Assembly (NCBI RefSeq): GCF_000381745.1
Contig: NZ_KB907020.1
Location: 1 to 36,278 of the forward strand
Direction of reading: 5' to 3'
Length of the DNA: 36,278 bases
DNA from: Psychromonas ossibalaenae ATCC BAA-1528
GTDB taxonomy: Bacteria; Pseudomonadota; Gammaproteobacteria; Enterobacterales; Psychromonadaceae
Part shown: piece after piece, positions 1 to 8,274 of the stretch
How positions within the stretch are numbered: the stretch's first letter is position 1
How the letters are laid out: each line of letters begins with the position of its first letter
The notes under the pieces: model-generated
Seen by the model: only the letters and a program-made list of their open reading frames with translations
The model's database searches: none
What the model was told of the DNA's origin: nothing
Made by a program: the position numbers and the translations under genes

Positions 1-1
1 G

Positions 2-328
2 AAAAGTGCGCTTGGAAAAGCCGTCAGTTACAGCATTAATCAGTGGCCTAAGCTGGTGCAATATATTAATGACGGTCAATTATCTATTGATAATAATCGT
101 GCAGAGCGGGCGATCAAACCATTTGTTATTGGTCGTAAGAACTGGTTGTTTGCTAATACTAAAAATGGAGCTGTAGCCAGTGCGATTCTTTATAGCGTTA
201 TCGAAACGGCGAAAGCAAACGGGTTAATGCCCTTTAACTACTTAATGCACTGCCTTGAACAGTTATCAAATCAGCCAGATGAGATAGATTCGCTCTTGCC
301 ATGGAACGTAAAACTCGAGCCAGTGTAG
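2..328 (+). CDS. IS66-family transposase (TnpC), C-terminal fragment cut by window edge
   Basis: The reading frame is open to the left edge, so the real gene starts outside the window; an internal GTG at 56 is not its start. The visible 108 residues contain the IS66 DDE-domain end: the motif SIDNNRAERAIKP holds the last catalytic region, followed by IGRKNWLFA, GAVASAILYSVIETAKANG, and a closing LLPW typical of the IS66 C-terminal domain. The protein catalyses cut-and-paste or copy-out movement of the element together with small accessory proteins (TnpA/TnpB) that would lie upstream, outside the window. Nothing visible suggests the fragment is decayed: the frame is intact up to its TAG stop, 16 bp before the terminal repeat. 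Confidence 0.93.
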   Translation, partial: KSALGKAVSYSINQWPKLVQYINDGQLSIDNNRAERAIKPFVIGRKNWLFANTKNGAVASAILYSVIETAKANGLMPFNYLMHCLEQLSNQPDEIDSLLPWNVKLEPV

Positions 329-344
329 TTGGCCGGACGCTTAC
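329..344. repeat. IS66 right terminal inverted repeat
   Basis: The bases read TTGGCCGGACGCTTAC on the plus strand, the outward-facing end of an IS66-type inverted repeat (complement begins GTAAGCG). It begins directly after the transposase stop codon, the usual compact arrangement. The matching left repeat is outside the window. Confidence 0.75.
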
Positions 345-345
345 T

Positions 346-426
346 ATTAATATTACGAATGGTATTAAAATAAAGCTCCCAGGTTGCTTGCGCATCCTGT
401 TGTGTGTATTTTCTGATGGTAACCAT
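346..426 (-). pseudogene. GNAT-family N-acetyltransferase, 5' fragment interrupted by IS66
   Basis: Reading leftward from the ATG at 426 gives 27 codons beginning MVTIRKYTQQDAQATWEL and ending TIRNIN, where the IS66 boundary is met. This matches the first beta strand and helix of YafP-like GNAT acetyltransferases, which commonly start with an IR-Y--D---LW-LF--TI--IN pattern followed by a DYS motif. The gene is therefore cut by the insertion; its remainder, if kept, is on the far side of the element. A GGAAAT sequence lies upstream as a possible ribosome site. The assignment is from pattern memory on a short piece. Confidence 0.65.
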
Positions 427-559
427 AATTACAATTTCCAGTTTAAGTTATTTATATTTCTGATGCCTGACTGAGCAGGAGAACTGCTTAGAAAACAGAG
501 ACCAGAATTCTATAAGTTACTGTCTTTATGTGAATTACGACAGCATGAGCTCAAGTAGC

Positions 560-1513
560 TTACAAAACAGACTGACTCTTATTACGTACAAAGCGGGTTC
601 TAAATTCACTCGGGGTTAAACCGATAACACGGATAAATATTTTACGGCAGGCGCTGACATCCTCATAACCTACCTGCAGCGCAATCCATGCAAAAGGGTT
701 CTCAGAAGTTTCTAATAAGTCACAAGCTTTTTGAATTCTCAGCCTTTGTATATATTGAGTAGGTTTGAGCTGGGTTGCCCGGATAAAGCGACGTAAAAAA
801 GTACGCTCGGTTAGGCTGCATTTCTGTGCGAGCAGATGAATAGTAAGGCTTTGATTAAAAATTGTCTGTAACTCTATCTGCAGGCCTAAAATATCATGGT
901 CACCATGACTAAAGCTTGGTGCAAACTGCTTATAATATCGCTGCTCCCGCTTCCCAGTATCAACCACCAGCATTTTTCCCAGCTGACGCATCACACTCGA
1001 TCGGGAAAACCTGGTCACAATCTCCAAACCTAAATCAAGCCAGGAGAGCATGCCGGCAGCGGTAATAAAATTATCCTTATTAATCAGCAGCTGATCTATC
1101 TGCAGCGCTAACTGCGGATAGGTTTTCTGAAATAATGTCTGCAGGGCCCAGTGAGTCGTTATTTCAGTTCCTTTTAAAAGGCCCGTAGCTGCCAGTATAA
1201 ACGAACCTGCGCAGGCAGAGGTTAGCACAGCGCCGGTATTATGCTGCTCGACGAGCCAGCTGATCAGCTCGACTTCAGGGTTCAGGAAGTAATCATTATC
1301 GTCACAGGGAGGAACAATAACAGCTGCATAACACGGATTTTCCTGCTGCTGGTCATTTTTATAAGTACTATGATCAATTATTTCAGGGACAAATTGATAG
1401 ACAAGGTTTTGATCAAAACTCACCCGGCTGGCCATTTTGAACATTTCAGACAACCCGTATACTGCAGATTTAAGGCTGCCGGGATAGTCTATGATTGCAA
1501 TTTTTATATTCAT
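560..1513 (-). CDS. GlxA-family transcriptional regulator (DJ-1/PfpI-like domain plus AraC HTH)
   Basis: The 317-residue protein has two parts. The N-terminal half (about residues 1-170, beginning MNIKIAIIDYPG) is a DJ-1/PfpI-like class I amidotransferase fold, with the SACAGSFILAATGLLKG elbow and ITTHW motifs seen in GlxA regulators. The C-terminal half (about 210-310) is an AraC/XylS double helix-turn-helix ending in a conserved QVGYEDVSACRKIFIRVIGLTPSEFR stretch (ARAC signature). Members act as cytoplasmic DNA-binding regulators, often of amine or amino-acid catabolism, through a ligand or sensor domain that usually lacks enzyme activity. I chose the ATG at 1513 because it starts the first beta strand and has an AGGT upstream; an in-frame ATG at 1555 would add 14 non-conserved residues. 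No obvious target operon is adjacent. Confidence 0.85.
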   Translation of the reverse strand: MNIKIAIIDYPGSLKSAVYGLSEMFKMASRVSFDQNLVYQFVPEIIDHSTYKNDQQQENPCYAAVIVPPCDDNDYFLNPEVELISWLVEQHNTGAVLTSACAGSFILAATGLLKGTEITTHWALQTLFQKTYPQLALQIDQLLINKDNFITAAGMLSWLDLGLEIVTRFSRSSVMRQLGKMLVVDTGKREQRYYKQFAPSFSHGDHDILGLQIELQTIFNQSLTIHLLAQKCSLTERTFLRRFIRATQLKPTQYIQRLRIQKACDLLETSENPFAWIALQVGYEDVSACRKIFIRVIGLTPSEFRTRFVRNKSQSVL

Positions 1514-1687
1514 AACGACGTTACCTGTCATATTGTCACTTTTGACTTTTATCATGTCAGTTTAGACTTTCATATACCAGTCAACAATATCGCATAATCA
1601 TCATGTAAAACTAAAACGTACATTTTTGTTATGCGCCCGCAAACAGCCGCCGTATAGATATACCGTCTTTTATTCCTGTTTTTGTTA

Positions 1688-1715
1688 TTAACATCATGAT
1701 TTCAAATGATATAAG
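1688..1715 (+). promoter_or_regulatory. candidate sigma-70 promoter for the AAA ATPase gene
   Basis: TTAACA (1688-1693) and TATAAG (1710-1715) are separated by 16 bp and resemble -35 and -10 elements. They lie about 95 bp upstream of the ATG at 1811, in the 297-bp space divergent from the GlxA-type regulator. Judged by eye only. Confidence 0.35.
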
Positions 1716-1810
1716 AGCGCATTTTTTGCCTAACAGCTGTACCTGTTCTACCTTTTAATTAATCTTATCTCTCGGTTCACGGCTGAACAGGTTTCAAAGT
1801 AAAGGAAAAA

Positions 1811-2398
1811 ATGAATAAGCTAAATGTGAAACGGCGCATTGTACTAACAGGCGGCCCGGGCGGCGGTAAAACCACGGCGCTGGACCTGTTTAGACGAGAA
1901 CTGCTTGGTAAAATAGCTTCCGTTCCGGAAGCGGCGACTATGATATTCAGCGGCGGTATTGACCGCAGCCTTGATGATGACGTGACCTGTACTCAGCAGA
2001 TTGCCATATTCAACCTGCAGAGAAATTTAGAAGACGTGCAGCGAAAAATGAACCCTGACTGTCTTATATTATGTGACCGGGGATGTTTAGACGGACTTGC
2101 ATACTGGCCGCGCTCAGATGAAGATTTTTTTAAAACCATGAACACCACCTTAGAGTATGAATTAAGCCGCTATGATGCAGTCATTTTTTTTGAAACGGCC
2201 GCTAAGTCAGGCCAGGAAATAAAAAGTAATAATCCGATCAGAAATGAATCGGAACAAACAGCAATTATTATTGATCAAAAACTGCAGCGGATCTGGTCAC
2301 AGCATCCTAACTTTAATCTAGTCAGCAGCTCAGAATCGTTTATTAGAAAAGTCATGTTCGGTATTATGACTATCGAAAATGTTATTAGCTCAATCTAA
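1811..2398 (+). CDS. AAA family P-loop ATPase (AAA_28-like)
   Basis: This 195-residue protein starts after a good ribosome site (AAAGGA, 5 bp spacing). It has a Walker A motif GGPGGGKTT at residues 14-22, a hydrophobic Walker B-like strand ending in LILCDRGCLDGLAYWP near residues 84-99, and VIFFETAA further on. The overall layout resembles the AAA_28 group, related to NadR-type ribosylnicotinamide kinase and eukaryotic TTD14 proteins, which bind nucleotides and may phosphorylate small molecules. The DRGxxDGxAYWP segment is typical of this group and of nucleoside-kinase-like folds. No partner gene is evident: it is monocistronic, between a divergent regulator and convergent glgC. The substrate is unknown. 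Confidence 0.75.
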   Translation: MNKLNVKRRIVLTGGPGGGKTTALDLFRRELLGKIASVPEAATMIFSGGIDRSLDDDVTCTQQIAIFNLQRNLEDVQRKMNPDCLILCDRGCLDGLAYWPRSDEDFFKTMNTTLEYELSRYDAVIFFETAAKSGQEIKSNNPIRNESEQTAIIIDQKLQRIWSQHPNFNLVSSSESFIRKVMFGIMTIENVISSI

Positions 2399-2409
2399 CT
2401 GAAGTCACA

Positions 2410-2435
2410 GAGCCCTGCTTTATAGCGCAGGACTC
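2410..2435. terminator. hairpin between convergent AAA ATPase and glgC genes
   Basis: GAGCCCTGC and GCAGGACTC form a 9-bp stem with one C-A mismatch around an 8-base loop. It lies 12 bp after the ATPase stop and 37 bp from the glgC stop, so it could serve either strand. There is no strong T run on either side, so activity as an intrinsic terminator is uncertain. Confidence 0.45.
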
Positions 2436-2471
2436 CGAATAGTTTGAATTTGTCTTAACCCGCTTTGATCA

Positions 2472-3791
2472 TCAGCTGATAACTAAATCTAATTCCAGGG
2501 TTTTATTTGTAGTGCCTGCAGTTTCTTTCTTTTTTGCTAAACCTTTAAGCATTTCATTAGTGACTAGCGTAATACCTTTCTCTGATACTCGAAAGCCGTT
2601 GGCTAAATCTTGTTTTCTATCATAACCAATTGTTAAATCAGCCGGAATCTCGCATTTGCTGTCAACAATGACACGCCGTAATCTGCTCCGCTCGCCAACA
2701 TGGCTGCCGTGAAGCAGTACTGACTCTTCAATAATACTGTTTGTATGAGTGTGTACGCTGGAGAATAACAGTGATTTGCGGATTGTCGAGCCGGATACAA
2801 TACAGCCGCCGGACACCGTTGAATCAACGGCCATACCGCGGCGTTGATCATTATCAAAAATGAATTTTGCCGGCGGAAGCTGTTCCTGGTAAGTCCAGAT
2901 AGGCCAGGATTTATCGTATAAATCCAGCTGTGGTTCAGGGGCAACCAGTTCCATATTTGCTTCCCAGAAGGAATCTATGGTACCAACATCCCGCCAGTAA
3001 GGCTGGTTGTTACTGTCTGGATCTTTAAAAGCAAACGCAAAAATATTATGATCTTTAATAATGGCGGGAATAATATCATGACCAAAATCTCGACTGGAGC
3101 CCTCTTTACTACAGTCTTTTTCCAGCTGCTCAAATAAAAAATCGGTATTAAAAACATAATTACCCATTGAAGCCAGGCATTGACCCGGTTTAGCAGGGAT
3201 TTCATTAGGTACAGCCGGTTTCTCATCAAAGCCGATCACTTTATTAGTACTGTTGACGGTCATAACACCAAAGCTGCCGGCAGCCTCTTGTGTATCAACT
3301 TCTAAGCAGCAGACAGTCATATCTGCATTGTTTTCTACGTGCTGCGCCAGCAGAACGCCGTAATCCATGCGGTAGACATGATCGCCGGACAGAATAAGAA
3401 CATATTTAGGACGTTCCGCACGAATGATATCCAGATTCTGATATACAGCATCAGCGGTTCCCACATACCAGTCGTCACCACTACGCTGCGATGCCGGCAG
3501 CACATCCACAAACTCCGATATATTTGCTTTAAAACTTCCCCAGCCGCGGTTTATATGGCGGATTAACGAGTGTGACTTATATTGAGTTGCAATACCTACA
3601 CGGTTAACCCCAGAGTTAATACAGTTTGATAACGGAAAGTCAATAATACGGAATTTACCGCCAAAATAGACTGCTGGTTTTGCACGCCAGTCTGTCAGTT
3701 CATACAAGCGGCTTCCCCGCCCCCCTGCTAAGACTAATGCATAAGTATCTTTAGTAAGGTTACTGATAAAGCGGTCTTTATTGTGGCTCAT
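2472..3791 (-). CDS. glgC: Glucose-1-phosphate adenylyltransferase (ADP-glucose pyrophosphorylase)
   Basis: GlgC makes ADP-glucose from ATP and glucose 1-phosphate, the first committed step of bacterial glycogen synthesis. The 439-residue product is close to the E. coli enzyme (431). It shows the nucleotide-binding signature [11 protein letters not shown] at 19-29, the allosteric-site region around K38 in [25 protein letters not shown] at 108-119, the catalytic [11 protein letters not shown] with D137, and the glucose-1-phosphate-binding GFDEKP with K191. The C-terminal part carries the left-handed beta-helix seen in the family. The start at 3791 (MSHNKDRF) follows GGAG at 8-bp spacing; an upstream ATG at 3830 is out of place relative to that site. 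No other glg genes are visible, so it is an isolated copy here. Confidence 0.95.
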   Translation of the reverse strand: MSHNKDRFISNLTKDTYALVLAGGRGSRLYELTDWRAKPAVYFGGKFRIIDFPLSNCINSGVNRVGIATQYKSHSLIRHINRGWGSFKANISEFVDVLPASQRSGDDWYVGTADAVYQNLDIIRAERPKYVLILSGDHVYRMDYGVLLAQHVENNADMTVCCLEVDTQEAAGSFGVMTVNSTNKVIGFDEKPAVPNEIPAKPGQCLASMGNYVFNTDFLFEQLEKDCSKEGSSRDFGHDIIPAIIKDHNIFAFAFKDPDSNNQPYWRDVGTIDSFWEANMELVAPEPQLDLYDKSWPIWTYQEQLPPAKFIFDNDQRRGMAVDSTVSGGCIVSGSTIRKSLLFSSVHTHTNSIIEESVLLHGSHVGERSRLRRVIVDSKCEIPADLTIGYDRKQDLANGFRVSEKGITLVTNEMLKGLAKKKETAGTTNKTLELDLVIS

Positions 3792-4294
3792 AAATGAATC
3801 TCCATAAATTTTTGAATCTAATAAAATCAAAAGCTATTTATTGTCTGTACAGATGAACGGACATACTGTACTGCGGTCCGTTTTTCCACTGCGGGTATTG
3901 TTGATATGATCCGAACTGACTCCTTGTTTCAATTTTATGGACGGCACTCTTTTTATTGTTAACAAAACAAAATGGGACCGGTCCTTTTATCATGTCCGAT
4001 TAATAATATAAATAAAAGGTCTACACAAAGGTATTGTGATTAAGATAACAGTTTATTTTACTGCTGCGGGCGGGTCTCTTAACAAGCAGGTTAATCAAAA
4101 CATGCTTCAGGACATTAGAAATTCATATTTTCACTATGCCGCTAACAATATTTATTCGAATCAAATAGGAATCTTTTCCATAAATCCAGCTTACTGTTCT
4201 GCAGCAGTGCTTTGAATAATTCAGCATTCTTATTTTCAGCACGAGATTAAGTTCAGATAGAAAATACAGCAAACGACCTGAACTTATAGCGCTG
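3792..4294. other. 503-bp intergenic region upstream of glgC
   Basis: No convincing gene was found in any frame. The region must carry the glgC promoter (minus strand) and the 3' end of the FMN-protein transcript. The only clear structure is a palindrome at 3975-3984, listed separately. Confidence 0.5.
3975..3984. promoter_or_regulatory. perfect palindrome GGACCGGTCC, possible operator upstream of glgC
   Basis: The 10-bp palindrome is centred on CG and embedded in A/T-rich DNA about 185 bp upstream of the glgC start. LacI-family operators are CG-centred palindromes of similar kind, and sugar-responsive LacI regulators often control carbon storage genes. The link to glgC is inferred only from position; a chance palindrome is possible. 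Confidence 0.25.
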
Positions 4295-5923
4295 TTATAA
4301 TTCAGCTAATCCGGAACTCGACTTAACAAAATAATGCTTAGGCAAAAAACTCTCTGCACTTGATTCTGACATCTCCTGATCAAACCGTTTCGAGTAATCA
4401 TCCCCCAGAAAGCAGTTTTTAAGCGGATAGGGATAAATCTCATCATAACGCATAATAGTAGTCTGACTGGTACGCCTGTAAATATGGGAACGGTTGAGCT
4501 GGCTGGAATATTCAAGTCCCGCAGAAGCAACTATTTCCATAGCCGCCTTGACTGTTTTATTGTGATAAGAAGCAACCCGTGCGGCTTTATCTTCAACCAC
4601 CAGACCGCTGGCGAGAGCAGGATCCTGTGTCGCAATGCCCGTAGGACATCTATTGGTATTACAGATTAATGACTGCACACAGCCTAAAGCGACCATCATC
4701 CCCCGCGCACTGTTACAGACATCGGCACCCAGTGCAATATTTTTAACAATATGAAAACCGGTAAAAACCTTGCCGCTGGCAATTACTTTAATTTCATCTC
4801 TAAGTCCAAAACCAATCAGCGCATCACAGACAAAACTTAAGCCCTCTCTTAAGGGCATACCCACTGAATTTGAATACTCCAACGGTGCGGCCCCCGTGCC
4901 TCCCTCTCCACCATCTACGGTAATAAAATCAGGTTTAATACCCGATTTAAGCATAGCTTTGCACAAGCCGAAAAATTCACTTCTACGTCCGACACATAAT
5001 TTGATCCCGACAGGTTTACCCTCCGATAGAGAGCGCAGCTGCTGTATAAATAACATCAGTTCTAAAGGTGTTGAAAATGCAGAATGGGTAGGCGGTGAAT
5101 CAACGGTTTCTCCGGCTTTTACATACCGAATCTGCGCAATTTCTGCGGTGTTTTTATGGGCGGGCAGTATACCGCCATGACCGGGTTTAGCACCCTGGGA
5201 CAATTTTATCTCAATCATTTTTACATTAGATAAACAGGCTGTCCGCACAAATTTTTCGGAACTGAAACAACCGCTATTATCCCGGCAGCCGAAGTAAGCA
5301 GTGCCGATCTGCCAGATTAGATCACCGTCATCTGCTAAGTGATAGGGGCTGACACTGCCCGCTCCAGTATTATGAGAAAACCCTCCAAGCTTTGCACCTT
5401 TATTGAGTGCTTTGATAGCATTGGAGCTTAATGCGCCGAAACTCATCGCAGAAATATTAAAGATACTTGTACTGTATGGTTTACTACAGTCTGCTCCGCC
5501 GATTGTGATACGCGGATCCGGCTTTGCCTCGCTGATATGCCGGGCCGCCAGCGAATGTCCTATCCACTCATAACCGACCCGCAGGCTGTCAACCTTAGTA
5601 CCGTAAGGCACAGTATCACGATCCCCCTTTGCTCTTTGATATATAACCGAACGGAACATACGGCTGATAGGTACACCGTCAGTTTCTGATTCAAAAAGAT
5701 ACTGACGCAGATAGGGACGAATATATTCAACAACCCAGCGCATCCGCCCGATCACGGGGAAATTTCGCAGCAGCGCATGTTTACTCTGATGTATATCGTA
5801 AATACCCGTGATGATAAGCGGTAGTGCCAGAGCAAACAACCAGAGAGCAGACAGCCAGATTAAAGATAAAAGTGCAATAACAACAAGTGAAGAAACAGCA
5901 GTAAGAGCAAAATACTTTCTCAT
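4295..5923 (-). CDS. Membrane-attached FMN-binding glutamate synthase family protein (GltB2-like)
   Basis: The 542-residue protein begins with two hydrophobic segments (about 7-20 and 21-40), then a glutamate-synthase FMN/TIM-barrel domain (about 100-500). Visible family motifs are ISAMSFGALSSNAIKALN (157-174), TGAGSVSPYH, the GAKPGHGG loop (245-252), TVDGGEGGTGAAP (335-347) and ASGKVFTG. The [3Fe-4S] cysteine pattern C-x5-C-x4-C found in GltS is kept as C415, C421 and C426 in front of PTGIATQDP. It lacks the glutamine amidotransferase domain, so it cannot be a complete glutamate synthase; such stand-alone forms are widespread and their substrate is unsettled. The start follows an AGGGGG ribosome site. 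It stands 144 bp downstream of the DCC-family gene on the same strand, so co-transcription is possible. Confidence 0.88.
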   Translation of the reverse strand: MRKYFALTAVSSLVVIALLSLIWLSALWLFALALPLIITGIYDIHQSKHALLRNFPVIGRMRWVVEYIRPYLRQYLFESETDGVPISRMFRSVIYQRAKGDRDTVPYGTKVDSLRVGYEWIGHSLAARHISEAKPDPRITIGGADCSKPYSTSIFNISAMSFGALSSNAIKALNKGAKLGGFSHNTGAGSVSPYHLADDGDLIWQIGTAYFGCRDNSGCFSSEKFVRTACLSNVKMIEIKLSQGAKPGHGGILPAHKNTAEIAQIRYVKAGETVDSPPTHSAFSTPLELMLFIQQLRSLSEGKPVGIKLCVGRRSEFFGLCKAMLKSGIKPDFITVDGGEGGTGAAPLEYSNSVGMPLREGLSFVCDALIGFGLRDEIKVIASGKVFTGFHIVKNIALGADVCNSARGMMVALGCVQSLICNTNRCPTGIATQDPALASGLVVEDKAARVASYHNKTVKAAMEIVASAGLEYSSQLNRSHIYRRTSQTTIMRYDEIYPYPLKNCFLGDDYSKRFDQEMSESSAESFLPKHYFVKSSSGLAEL

Positions 5924-6067
5924 ATCAATAACCCCCCTATATATTTACCTGCTATATCTCAGGTGCTTAATATGCAGTTTAGCTGTAAGTATCAGCCTGA
6001 CAAGGCAGGCAAGTACGACAGACCATGCGTATATACACAAAGGTACTCAGCAAACAGTCCTTATTTT

Positions 6068-6427
6068 CTATTGCGGCAGTCCGGGTGACGCACTGAAGCG
6101 GTAATAGCGGGCCAGAAGCGGCCGGATAATCGCCAGTCCAATAATAAATGCGATAGGTTTCAGCACGTTGACTCGGCTCATTAACTCAATATAAGCATCA
6201 AGTTCAGTTACAACATTTCCCTGTGCCGTTTTAACATGAAGTTCGGTTAAAGCTTTACACGGATCGATACCAAGCGCCTGCAGCTCCTTATCTCTTCCGG
6301 TGATATCAAACCAGCACACAGAATTACCCGCAGTCCCGGCCAGTTTCTGATAATTATCACGATCTTTAATACAACGCGGGCAGGCACCGTCGTAGTAGAC
6401 TGTAATTTTTTCAGTGTATTTTTTCAT
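6068..6427 (-). CDS. DCC-family thiol-disulfide oxidoreductase-like protein (DUF393)
   Basis: A 119-residue protein with the family-naming motif YYDGACPRC (near residues 12-20), in which DGxCPxC resembles a thioredoxin CxxC site. It is followed by the usual ITGRDKELQALGI and a C-terminal hydrophobic patch (about 91-103) ending in an RYYRFSAS tail. The family is predicted to have a thioredoxin-like fold and to handle disulfides, but no substrate is established. AGAGG lies 8 bp before the ATG. It lies between the binding-protein gene upstream and the glutamate-synthase-like gene downstream, all on the minus strand. Confidence 0.85.
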   Translation of the reverse strand: MKKYTEKITVYYDGACPRCIKDRDNYQKLAGTAGNSVCWFDITGRDKELQALGIDPCKALTELHVKTAQGNVVTELDAYIELMSRVNVLKPIAFIIGLAIIRPLLARYYRFSASPGLPQ

Positions 6428-6540
6428 GTTAATACCTCTACGCTTATTCTAGTGTAGCGGTAGTTTCTCAATCGGAAAAAGTACAAGTATTTAAATATTC
6501 CGCCCTGGTTGTTATTAATAGTGAACAGCTGATAAAACGA

Positions 6541-7416
6541 TTATTTTTCGAACTGCGGTGTGTACCATAATGACTTTTCCTGCAGAGGGGTCTCTACAGG
6601 AAGCAGCGGATTCTTGAACCTGAATATCTTACGATGTTCAATATTTGCTGACTCAAAAATTTCCCTGTTAGCCGGGTGATGGTAAAATAAACGGTCAAAT
6701 GAACCGTCTTTAATTGCAAGGCGAAGCCCTTTTTCTAAACGCAGAGCAAGTTGAGTATTGTGTTTGTTAACAAAGAAGTATTGCGGAGCAGGATATTGAA
6801 TAAGCAGGCTTTCTTCCACTACAAACTGCTTATCTTTATGTGCGTCAACCTCAGCCCAGGGTTCATTAATGCCGCGCGGAAAATAATCAAACCTTTCCAT
6901 TTCCAGCATACTGAAAAGCCCCTTGTAGGTAGGGCTGCTGATCACCTTAATACCGTTAGCACGTAAAATTTCGCTGTCCGGCCAGTCGTGCCCCTGCCCC
7001 GCGGTCAATTTTTTCAAATCATCTAAGGTACTGATCATAGAAAACTTTTCTTTATCCTCGGCACGGATAATAAAAATACGATGTCCCAGCAGTCCTTTTA
7101 ATAACGGAATACGGATCGGCAGCAGCAGCTCTTCACGCTCTTTCGAGGTCATTGTCCAGACCACATCAACCAATCTGCCTGCTGCCAGCTGCTTTATCGC
7201 CCGCCCCTGAAACATTTTTCTATTTATTTTTTCCAGTCTGTAAGGACCGTCTGTTTCAGCCGTTTTTTTCAAGGCTAAATGCAGCAGATCAATAACATAG
7301 AGGCTGCGTTGATCCTGACTTCCCTGAGGACTAATATGTCTGATCACCAGCTCATCTGCCCGGGTTATACTGTTAATCAAAAACAGGAGCATCAAAGCAG
7401 TAAAAAACTGTTTCAT
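6541..7416 (-). CDS. Periplasmic solute-binding-like protein (SBP_bac_3 type), orphan
   Basis: This 291-residue protein starts with a clear signal peptide (residues 1-20, cleavage likely after SITRA) and follows a GGAG ribosome site. The rest resembles type-2 periplasmic binding domains: a VVWTMTSKEREE segment after strand 3, then IFIIRAEDKEKFS, the STLDDLKK(L) hinge motif, a FDYFPRGINE stretch and a C-terminal amphipathic helix (LRLAIKDGSFDRLFY). No ABC permease or ATPase gene is nearby, so it may be a sensor or orphan binding protein. The ligand cannot be read from sequence. Confidence 0.75.
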   Translation of the reverse strand: MKQFFTALMLLFLINSITRADELVIRHISPQGSQDQRSLYVIDLLHLALKKTAETDGPYRLEKINRKMFQGRAIKQLAAGRLVDVVWTMTSKEREELLLPIRIPLLKGLLGHRIFIIRAEDKEKFSMISTLDDLKKLTAGQGHDWPDSEILRANGIKVISSPTYKGLFSMLEMERFDYFPRGINEPWAEVDAHKDKQFVVEESLLIQYPAPQYFFVNKHNTQLALRLEKGLRLAIKDGSFDRLFYHHPANREIFESANIEHRKIFRFKNPLLPVETPLQEKSLWYTPQFEK

Positions 7417-7659
7417 TATTTCTCCTGCAGCAGTGTATTACAGACGATCAGCAAACGCAGTATCCGTTGTATTTGCATAAATATTTAATAATTACTTTGT
7501 TAATCAAACTTAGACCCGATTAAACATTAAAAATAGTCAAACAGACAAGGCCTCTGACTAAAGTTTTATAAAACAGAACAATTACCGCGCAAAATAATGT
7601 TTCTACTGCGTCCGATCAAAGCCGCATTACATTTTAAAAGGGTTAAAGTATTAGGCACC

Positions 7660-8205
7660 TTATTTTTTCACCGAATAATCAGGGCTGTTTTCAGCGACTG
7701 AAAGGACCGCTTCAGAGTGGGACTGATCATAAACAAACGGTGATAATTCCCGCTGCAGACGATCAGCAAGCAGAGTGCTGCGCAACGGTTTCTGTCTGGC
7801 TTGTTTAAGATAAGCGCCAACCTCGCACTCCCATACTGCAATAACATTCCAGCCTAATGTGTTCAGCAGCTGCAGGTTTTGTTTATCTCTTTGTTTATTA
7901 CGCGAGAATTTATCTTTCCAGTATTGTGTTCGGGTTTTAAGAGTTGTTGCGCGTTTACACGACTGGTGGTGATGCCAGAAGCAGCCGTGTACACAGATTA
8001 CCGTTTTATACTTTTTCAGAACGATATCCGGCTTACCGGGCAGTATGCCTGATTTATATAGCCTTTTATTTACTCTGCCGTACAGCCTAAAGCGGTAACC
8101 AAGTGCATGCAGAAGACTGCGCACCACGATTTCGGGTTTGGTTCCCGTCGACCGTATGCGGCTCATATTCCAGCTGCGGTGCGCTTTAGATATACTGTCA
8201 GTCAC
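7660..8205 (-). CDS. vsr: Very short patch repair endonuclease (Vsr)
   Basis: Vsr nicks DNA 5' of the T in T:G mismatches that arise by deamination of 5-methylcytosine, normally within Dcm sites. The 181-residue protein begins with the family N-terminus (SWNMSRIRSTGTKPE, 11-25), has the catalytic aspartate in GKPDIV (D60) and the zinc/His cluster VHGCFWHHHQSC (72-83), and ends the domain with GWNVIAVWECEV (118-129), whose Cys is the remaining zinc ligand. The last 45 residues are less conserved. No cytosine methyltransferase is present in the window, although vsr usually sits beside dcm or another C5 methylase. Confidence 0.93.
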   Translation of the reverse strand: MTDSISKAHRSWNMSRIRSTGTKPEIVVRSLLHALGYRFRLYGRVNKRLYKSGILPGKPDIVLKKYKTVICVHGCFWHHHQSCKRATTLKTRTQYWKDKFSRNKQRDKQNLQLLNTLGWNVIAVWECEVGAYLKQARQKPLRSTLLADRLQRELSPFVYDQSHSEAVLSVAENSPDYSVKK

Positions 8206-8274
8206 TAACCCCGTCCTTTGCTCGGCTATGAAATATACAGATAAAAACCTTTTAAATGCAGCGTCCTGGCCCTG

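Larger units (their letters stand above)
1..344 (+). mobile_element. IS66-family insertion sequence, right end (left part outside window)
   Basis: The segment carries the 3' part of an IS66-type transposase gene and ends in a sequence that, read inward on the minus strand, is GTAAGCGTCCGGCCAA. IS66-family elements typically begin with GTAAGCG, so I place the element boundary at base 344. IS66 elements usually make 8-bp target duplications; the adjacent eight bases are tattaata (345-352), but the other copy lies outside the window. The element sits inside a GNAT acetyltransferase gene whose start remains just to its right. Confidence 0.85.

Noticed and set aside
1241..1597. Plus-strand ORF of 118 codons over the GlxA-type regulator
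   Set aside because: It lies wholly antisense to a well-supported gene, has no family pattern and no ribosome site; it mirrors the coding periodicity of the regulator.
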